This document shows positions 33,864 to 37,584 of a DNA stretch of 37,584 nucleotides, one piece after another. The notes below the pieces were generated by a model. It saw only the letters and a list, made by a program, of their open reading frames with translations. It made no database searches and had not been told where the DNA came from. The stretch comes from JAICLK01 sp035478715 (lineage in GTDB: Bacteria > Patescibacteriota > Saccharimonadia > Saccharimonadales > UBA4665), in assembly GCA_035478715.1 (NCBI GenBank), contig DATIJK010000022.1:1-37584 (forward strand). Direction: 5' to 3'. The position numbers and the translations under genes were made by a program. Every line of letters begins with the position of its first letter. Position 1 is the first letter of the stretch.

Positions 33864-34109
33864 CTATTTGACAAAGAAAGTCGCAGCGAATGCCAGCAGA
33901 CCGTAAACCTCAATCAGACCGACGAAGACCAGAGCCTGACCAAGAAACTTGGAAGCTTCCGGGTTGCGGCCGACTGCCGACAGGTAGTTAGCGCCGACCA
34001 GGCCGATACCGATGGTCGGGCCGATGAACCCGGCGCCTATCATGATGCCGTGGGCGATTGATTGAGCTGCTTCGTTTGAAGTTGCGGCTGCAAAAAATGT
34101 TGGTAACAT
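33864..34109 (-). CDS. atpE: F-type ATP synthase c subunit (proteolipid)
   Basis: 81 residues, two membrane helices. GAGFIGPTIGIGLVGANYL with the loop SAVGRNPEA, then VFVGLIEVYGLLAF with the ion-binding carboxylate E67. The Gln of helix 1 and the Ser/Thr after the Glu that mark Na+-binding rings are absent (Ile and Val-Tyr instead), so proton coupling is expected. AAGGAG lies 5 nt before ATG, inside the last codons of the 28-codon ORF upstream. Confidence 0.93.
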   Translation of the reverse strand: MLPTFFAAATSNEAAQSIAHGIMIGAGFIGPTIGIGLVGANYLSAVGRNPEASKFLGQALVFVGLIEVYGLLAFAATFFVK

Positions 34110-34111
34110 GT

Positions 34112-34198
34112 TTACTCCTTATTACTTAAAGTGATGTTTGCATTCATCACGGTCGAAGTTGAGATATCTTCCATACGAAGATCGCTCTGTCCGACCAT
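34112..34198 (-). CDS. 28-codon ORF between atpB and atpE
   Basis: An ATG 3 nt after the atpB stop, with AAAGGAT at a proper distance upstream, opens a 28-codon frame (start MVGQSDLRMEDI, end NITLSNKE) ending in TAA 2 nt before the atpE ATG. Its last codons, AAG-GAG-TAA, form the ribosome site of atpE. The peptide is polar, without a membrane segment. It may be a translated micropeptide, or a device by which ribosomes reach atpE at high rate; the c subunit is needed in many copies. No family known. Confidence 0.45.
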   Translation of the reverse strand: MVGQSDLRMEDISTSTVMNANITLSNKE

Positions 34199-34201
34199 GA
34201 T

Positions 34202-35068
34202 TTATCCTTTAGCACCTTCCGGGGTTGCCGCCCCTATTGTTTCAGGTGAGTCATTATCGGTCAAGCTTTCATGGCTATGTGCGCTGTTGACGCTGATAGC
34301 CAGATAATTGACCCCAAGGATAACGAAAATATATGCCTGCAGCGCGCCGACGCCGAGCTCGAGCAGGGTGAACGGCAGCGAAGTGATGGGCGATAAAATC
34401 AACGATGGCCCTAGCAAACTGCCCAGATACGCGAAGACTGCGATGACAATCTCGCCGATGGTCACGTTCAAAAACAACCGGAGTGCCAGGCTTAAAGCTC
34501 GCGTCAAATCAGTCAGCATTTCGATGAGACCGATGGTCAGATACAGCGGATTGAGTGGGCTGCCAATAAAGAAGTGCCTGATATACTTGCGAATACCGCC
34601 AACTTCCCTGATAGATGCCGTATAGACGAAAATCATCGTTATCAGGCCCATCACTAATGTAAAATTCAGATCCGCAGTAATCGGCCGGAACACCGGATGC
34701 CCATCAACCTGCAGTCCGTCGCCGACACCCGGAATCAATCCCGACCAGTTATTCAAGAGCACCAGGAAAAACAACGTTACAAAAAACGGTACGTATTTGC
34801 GTCCGATTGATTTTTCGGTAAATGCACCCGTGACAAGATCGGATACGAATGTAACGCCGGCTTCGACATACTGGATCAATCCGCCCTTCGGCCAGACAGT
34901 GACTTTGCGCGCGACCATAATCAAAGTAACGATAATGATAAGCGAAACTATCCAGCCCCAAACCATGGAGTTGGTGACTGGAATACCAGCAACAGTAAAA
35001 TCAGGTGCCGGCGCAACGTGTACTGCCGGGCCGCTTTCAGCTGCGAATACTCCTAACATCCCCATCAT
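34202..35068 (-). CDS. atpB: F-type ATP synthase a subunit
   Basis: 288 residues from ATG 35068, which overlaps the stop of atpI (ATGATG); the longer frame would overlap atpI by about 100 nt. Five to six membrane helices. LLNNWSGLIPGVG, then LTRALSLALRLFLNVTIGEI with the essential Arg (R197), and ELGVGALQAYIFVILGVNYL are diagnostic. The subunit forms the proton half-channels against the c ring. A polar C-terminal tail of about 30 residues follows the last helix. Confidence 0.95.
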   Translation of the reverse strand: MMGMLGVFAAESGPAVHVAPAPDFTVAGIPVTNSMVWGWIVSLIIIVTLIMVARKVTVWPKGGLIQYVEAGVTFVSDLVTGAFTEKSIGRKYVPFFVTLFFLVLLNNWSGLIPGVGDGLQVDGHPVFRPITADLNFTLVMGLITMIFVYTASIREVGGIRKYIRHFFIGSPLNPLYLTIGLIEMLTDLTRALSLALRLFLNVTIGEIVIAVFAYLGSLLGPSLILSPITSLPFTLLELGVGALQAYIFVILGVNYLAISVNSAHSHESLTDNDSPETIGAATPEGAKG

Positions 35069-35472
35069 TCGTCTTTGTCCTCGTCTTCGTATGACTTTTT
35101 CACTGCGCGCTTCTGCTTTTCGGTTAATTTCGGAACTGGCGCTTTGTTTGCTACTTGCAGCGTCCGCCACATAACAGCGATTGATCCGAGCACCGCGACG
35201 CCAAGTCCAATATACGTAAATGTACTGCCGGTGTGGGCTGACTTGTCGATTTTAACGCCGATGATAATCGGCACTAATACGACCAGAGCAAGTTGCCACG
35301 CCATCGTCAGTGCCATGTTTATAAATAAACCGGTCGCTGTTTTCGACTTGTTTGCAAAATCCGCGTCTATGACGCCACTACCATCTGCTGATTTATTGTG
35401 CGATTTTTTATCGGTCATCCTACCACCAAGAGCAGAAAGCGTCGCGTTTGGCGCTGTGGTGCTGTTACTCAT
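35065..35472 (-). CDS. atpI: AtpI-like ATP synthase accessory membrane protein
   Basis: 135 residues from ATG 35472, chosen because a good promoter ends 10 nt before it. A polar N-terminus of about 45 residues is followed by two membrane helices (about 49-72 and 84-103, with VLVPIIIGVKIDKSA between) and a charged tail (KRAVKKSYEDEDKDE). The P-x-x-x-G-x-x-x-D after the first helix is typical of AtpI/ATPase gene 1 proteins, thought to help c-ring assembly or Mg2+ supply. First gene of the atp operon. Confidence 0.75.
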   Translation of the reverse strand: MSNSTTAPNATLSALGGRMTDKKSHNKSADGSGVIDADFANKSKTATGLFINMALTMAWQLALVVLVPIIIGVKIDKSAHTGSTFTYIGLGVAVLGSIAVMWRTLQVANKAPVPKLTEKQKRAVKKSYEDEDKDE

Positions 35473-35482
35473 ATATGTGTAA

Positions 35483-35511
35483 ATAGTAGCAGTTTTACCT
35501 CTGGGATTCAA
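35483..35511 (-). promoter_or_regulatory. Predicted promoter of the atp operon
   Basis: Minus strand TTGAAT (35511-35506), 17-nt spacer, TACTAT (35488-35483), then 10 nt to the ATG of atpI. Transcription would begin about 3 nt before the start codon, so the operon mRNA looks leaderless. Confidence 0.6.
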
Positions 35512-35543
35512 GAGCAGCTGGAGCAAATTTAAATTATATTATT

Positions 35544-36173
35544 TTATGCAAGCCTTGCTACAAAGGGATTTAAAATTGCCATTTCGTCTGGTATTTCAAC
35601 TCGCCTGGAAGCTGCATATCTTTTAATACGATCAGATACAGGTGCTGATACTGTATATTTGACTACCAATATGCCGCTGCCGTCATGATACCAACCATCT
35701 TCGCCTGACTGCTCCGGAAGAATCTCATCGATGCCTTGCGCAGTCATAAGCACAGCCGGATCACCCGGCAAACCGTCACTTTCATTTGCAATATCAATAA
35801 GCAAATCAGCTCGCAAAGTGCCAATTCCATCTTCAAATTCAGCGCCTCCGTCGATCATGTTTTGCAACAACAAGGATGCACCAAAAGCAACAAAAAAATT
35901 CCGCCTATGACGTTCTCTGTTTTTAGCACTCGCAAATGCAACTTCGCTGTTTTTGTAATAGGCCACAGCTGATCCAGTCATTTTACGAAGCAATAACGAG
36001 GCAATGTCACTTCCAGCAATGTCAACGTTTTGTTCTGCAGCATTCGCGTAACGCACCCAAATTTTTGCACATTCTCTTGCGGCGAGGCCGAAATCACGAG
36101 GCTCCATTGCTTTGTTGCGCAACGCAAATTGTGTATCGCAAGGATTACCATCGTAAATTGCAAGCTTTCCCAT
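35544..36173 (-). CDS. Hypothetical protein
   Basis: 209 residues from ATG 36173, which has GGAG 8 nt upstream; a TTG two codons earlier is less likely. Soluble; mixed alpha/beta by inspection: helical DFGLAARECAKIWVRYANAA, then DIASLLLRKMTGSAVAYYKN and a basic ASAKNRERHRRNFFVAFGAS, then strand-rich acidic parts (GLPGDPAVLMTAQGIDEILP, GWYHDGSGILVVKYTV). I recognise no family. It lies 71 nt upstream of atpI on the same strand, with the atp promoter between. Confidence 0.65.
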   Translation of the reverse strand: MGKLAIYDGNPCDTQFALRNKAMEPRDFGLAARECAKIWVRYANAAEQNVDIAGSDIASLLLRKMTGSAVAYYKNSEVAFASAKNRERHRRNFFVAFGASLLLQNMIDGGAEFEDGIGTLRADLLIDIANESDGLPGDPAVLMTAQGIDEILPEQSGEDGWYHDGSGILVVKYTVSAPVSDRIKRYAASRRVEIPDEMAILNPFVARLA

Positions 36174-36262
36174 CAACAAATCTCCGAACTTAGATCACTA
36201 TATGTCATTGACTACTACTTAGCCCAAGCTACCACAACTTAAGATTAAATGTAAAAAATTAG

Positions 36263-36291
36263 TTGCATCAGACATCTCAATGGTATACAAT
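36263..36291 (+). promoter_or_regulatory. Predicted leaderless promoter of the glutaredoxin-like gene
   Basis: TTGCAT (36263-36268), 17-nt spacer, TACAAT (36286-36291), then 7 nt to the ATG at 36299. Initiation would fall on or next to the A of the start codon. Confidence 0.6.
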
Positions 36292-36298
36292 GTATAGT

Positions 36299-36556
36299 AT
36301 GACAAACCAAACAGTACCAATCACTATTTATAGCGCCGACTGGTGCGCGTTTTGCCACGCCGCGATGGGCTATCTGGACAAACTCGGCGTACCATACACA
36401 GAAAAAAACGTCGAAACCAGCCAAGAAAACGCCATGGAAGCGGTCGACAAATCCGGCCAGATGGGTATCCCAGTAATAGACATTGACGGCAAAATCATCA
36501 TCGGCTTTGACCGCCCAAGAATCGACGCACTACTCCGCGAAAAAAAGTTAGTCTAG
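36299..36556 (+). CDS. Glutaredoxin-like thiol protein (dithiol type)
   Basis: 85 residues, one thioredoxin fold. Strand ITIYSADWCAFCHAAMGYL with the active-site pair C16-A-F-C19, then GVPYTEKNV, the cis-proline loop MGIPVIDIDGK (P58) and IIGFDRPRIDALLRE. The family reduces disulfides or ribonucleotide reductase, using glutathione or thioredoxin reductase. The start at 36299 is chosen over a TTG at 36263 because the latter lies inside the -35 of a good promoter and the family starts here. Confidence 0.9.
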   Translation: MTNQTVPITIYSADWCAFCHAAMGYLDKLGVPYTEKNVETSQENAMEAVDKSGQMGIPVIDIDGKIIIGFDRPRIDALLREKKLV

Positions 36557-36611
36557 CACTGGCGTAATCGTTTTTACATCGTCAAAAGGTGCAGTGCTGT
36601 ATCTTTAATTT

Positions 36612-37103
36612 GTGTCTGAACAGGGTGGGGAGATTATTGATGGTGAACCTTCTTTTATGCGAATAATCCAATTCGTAGATGCTGTATTTCATAGCGAAAG
36701 AGCCAGCCGTATCGGTGCGCCGCCTCTTCATAACTTTCACCCCACGACTTATAACGCGCGGAGATTCGGGGCATTATTTGTAGCTGCGATTCTCGCATAC
36801 ACCGATGATCCATTATTCCCTGACAATTCAGAATTCAATGGGACGCTTAATCCCAATTTATGGGTCTCAAGCCAAACCATTTTTGGCCACTTAGATCCTT
36901 TTCGAAATTCGAATGGCTCTCTGCCAGATAGCGCAGTAACAGAAATTAACCGGATTACATTGCAACCGGATCCACATTTAACTATCGGCCGAATTTTAGT
37001 AGACGGACTTGAGGCACGAAAATTCCGTATGGCCGTTATCGCACGGGAAGCTCTGCTTTCGATCCAATTAACGCTTGGACAAGGCCAACAACTTGAAGCA
37101 TAA
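36612..37103 (+). CDS. Hypothetical protein
   Basis: 163 residues from GTG; an internal ATG at 36657 is possible. Soluble, no signal peptide or cysteine. Features: FMRIIQFVDAVFHSERASRI, HNFHPTTYNARRFGALFVAA, then TLNPNLWVSSQTIFGHLDPF and a helical end (RMAVIAREALLSIQLTLG). I do not recognise the family. TATCTT lies 6 nt before the GTG and there is no ribosome site. It is 55 nt after the glutaredoxin gene and 12 nt before the cobalamin adenosyltransferase gene, all on the plus strand. Confidence 0.6.
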   Translation: MSEQGGEIIDGEPSFMRIIQFVDAVFHSERASRIGAPPLHNFHPTTYNARRFGALFVAAILAYTDDPLFPDNSEFNGTLNPNLWVSSQTIFGHLDPFRNSNGSLPDSAVTEINRITLQPDPHLTIGRILVDGLEARKFRMAVIAREALLSIQLTLGQGQQLEA

Positions 37104-37115
37104 TTTGTCTTGCAA

Positions 37116-37584
37116 TGGCATTTGAAGACTATAAGATCAAAGATTCGGTCGTAGTGGTATATACCGGCGAAGGCAAGGGCAAGACAAGCGCTAGTCTTGG
37201 CCTACTAGTTAGAGCCCTCGGCAATCGTTGGAATGTCGCTTTCATCCAGTTCATCAAATACTGGGGCACCGGCGAACATGTCTTTATCCGTGATATCACC
37301 CCGTTATTTAAAGACCAGTTGTATTTTTATAAGGGCGGTAAAGGATTTTACAAAGCCGGCGATTTAAGTCCTAAACAGGTCAGTCAGGCCCAGCATAAAC
37401 AAGCCGCAAAAGAAACATACGAAGAGGCGCTAAAAGCCGCAACAAGCGGCGATTACGATCTGGTAATCTGCGACGAAATCAACAACGCCGTTCACGATGG
37501 GCTCTTGACTCAGACGCAACTGAAAAACTTGATAACAAAACGGTCAAAAAACACCAGCCTCTGCCTAACCGGCCGCGATTTCCC
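37116..37584 (+). CDS. btuR: Cob(I)alamin adenosyltransferase, BtuR/CobO type (3' end outside window)
   Basis: Open from ATG 37116 to the window end, 156 codons. VVVVYTGEGKGKTSASLGLL contains the family P-loop (GEGKGKT, 18-24), followed by ALGNRWNVAFIQFIKYWGTG, the long helix AQHKQAAKETYEEALKAA, the Walker-B-like DYDLVICDEINNAV and a final LCLTGRDF, all typical of BtuR/CobA. The enzyme moves the adenosyl group of ATP to cob(I)alamin. No other cobalamin gene is in the window, so a salvage role, or another role for this P-loop protein, is possible. No ribosome site; CATAAT lies 10 nt before the ATG. Confidence 0.88.

Noticed and set aside
33836..33913. Longer version of the b subunit starting inside atpE
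   Set aside because: The b subunit family starts just before the membrane helix; the extra residues are out-of-frame atpE sequence.
35069..35170. Longer version of the a subunit starting inside atpI
   Set aside because: The extra 34 residues are encoded on top of the atpI tail; the ATGATG junction gives a normal start.
1..37584. CRISPR arrays, tRNA or rRNA genes, insertion sequences, prophage
   Set aside because: No regularly spaced repeats, cloverleaf-like sequences, transposase or phage motifs were seen on reading; a tRNAscan or Infernal run was not possible.

Overview
The window looks like part of a chromosome from a free-living, oxygen-using member of the Patescibacteria/CPR, most likely a Saccharibacterium (TM7). 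This is an inference from gene content: a compact atp operon with a shortened delta subunit, a lone CyoE-type haem O synthase, type II NADH dehydrogenase, lactate/malate-type dehydrogenases, a lone BtuR, no biosynthetic pathways, and very tight gene packing. The genetic code is standard. No rRNA, tRNA, CRISPR array, insertion sequence or prophage is visible.

Layout. (1) 1-10023 is a cell-surface glycan region: the tail of a GT4 glycosyltransferase, a membrane-anchored GH39-like glycosidase with its own promoter, and a five-gene minus-strand operon joined by 4-31 nt overlaps (membrane-anchored beta-domain protein, GT2, GT4, CE4 deacetylase, and a 1794-residue protein fusing two and a half GT4 modules to a DUF2206/GT-C-like membrane domain). 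(2) 10215-17404 holds envelope functions: a small hypothetical gene, two small multi-TM proteins (one resembling a channel without the usual K+ filter), a YbhN/LPG-synthase-TM-like protein, a GT-C-like protein, an MscS channel and an MprF-like aminoacyl-phospholipid synthase. (3) 17438-25014 is a redox block: CyoE with a small membrane protein, a structured intergenic element, a secreted Asn/Ser/Ala-rich protein, an FAD-linked D-lactate/glycolate-type oxidase, two divergent LDH2/MDH2 paralogues, a VOC protein and NDH-2. (4) 25016-28261 carries a proline-iminopeptidase-like hydrolase, an aquaporin, a cadmium/zeta carbonic anhydrase-like protein and a small hypothetical gene. (5) 28276-35472 is the F-type ATP synthase operon (atpI-B-E-F-H-A-G-D-C, minus strand), with two extra small ORFs inside. 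(6) 35544-37584 holds two hypothetical genes, a glutaredoxin-like protein and the start of a cobalamin adenosyltransferase.

How it fits together. NDH-2 and the FAD-linked and LDH2-type dehydrogenases could feed electrons to quinone and then to a haem O-containing oxidase (CyoE implies one elsewhere in the genome). The resulting proton gradient could drive the ATP synthase, whose c subunit lacks Na+-type ligands. The glycan operon, MprF-like protein and GT-C proteins would build and modify the envelope. MscS and the aquaporin fit osmotic stress outside a host.

Two translation-start styles coexist. Operon-internal genes often have clear AGGAG-type ribosome sites. Several first genes lack one and have a -10-like hexamer only 6-18 nt before the start codon, suggesting leaderless or nearly leaderless mRNAs. 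The most notable observations are the giant glycosyltransferase fusion, the two extra ORFs in the atp operon, the carbonic anhydrase-like gene with its leader hairpin, and the folded element at 18728-18879.
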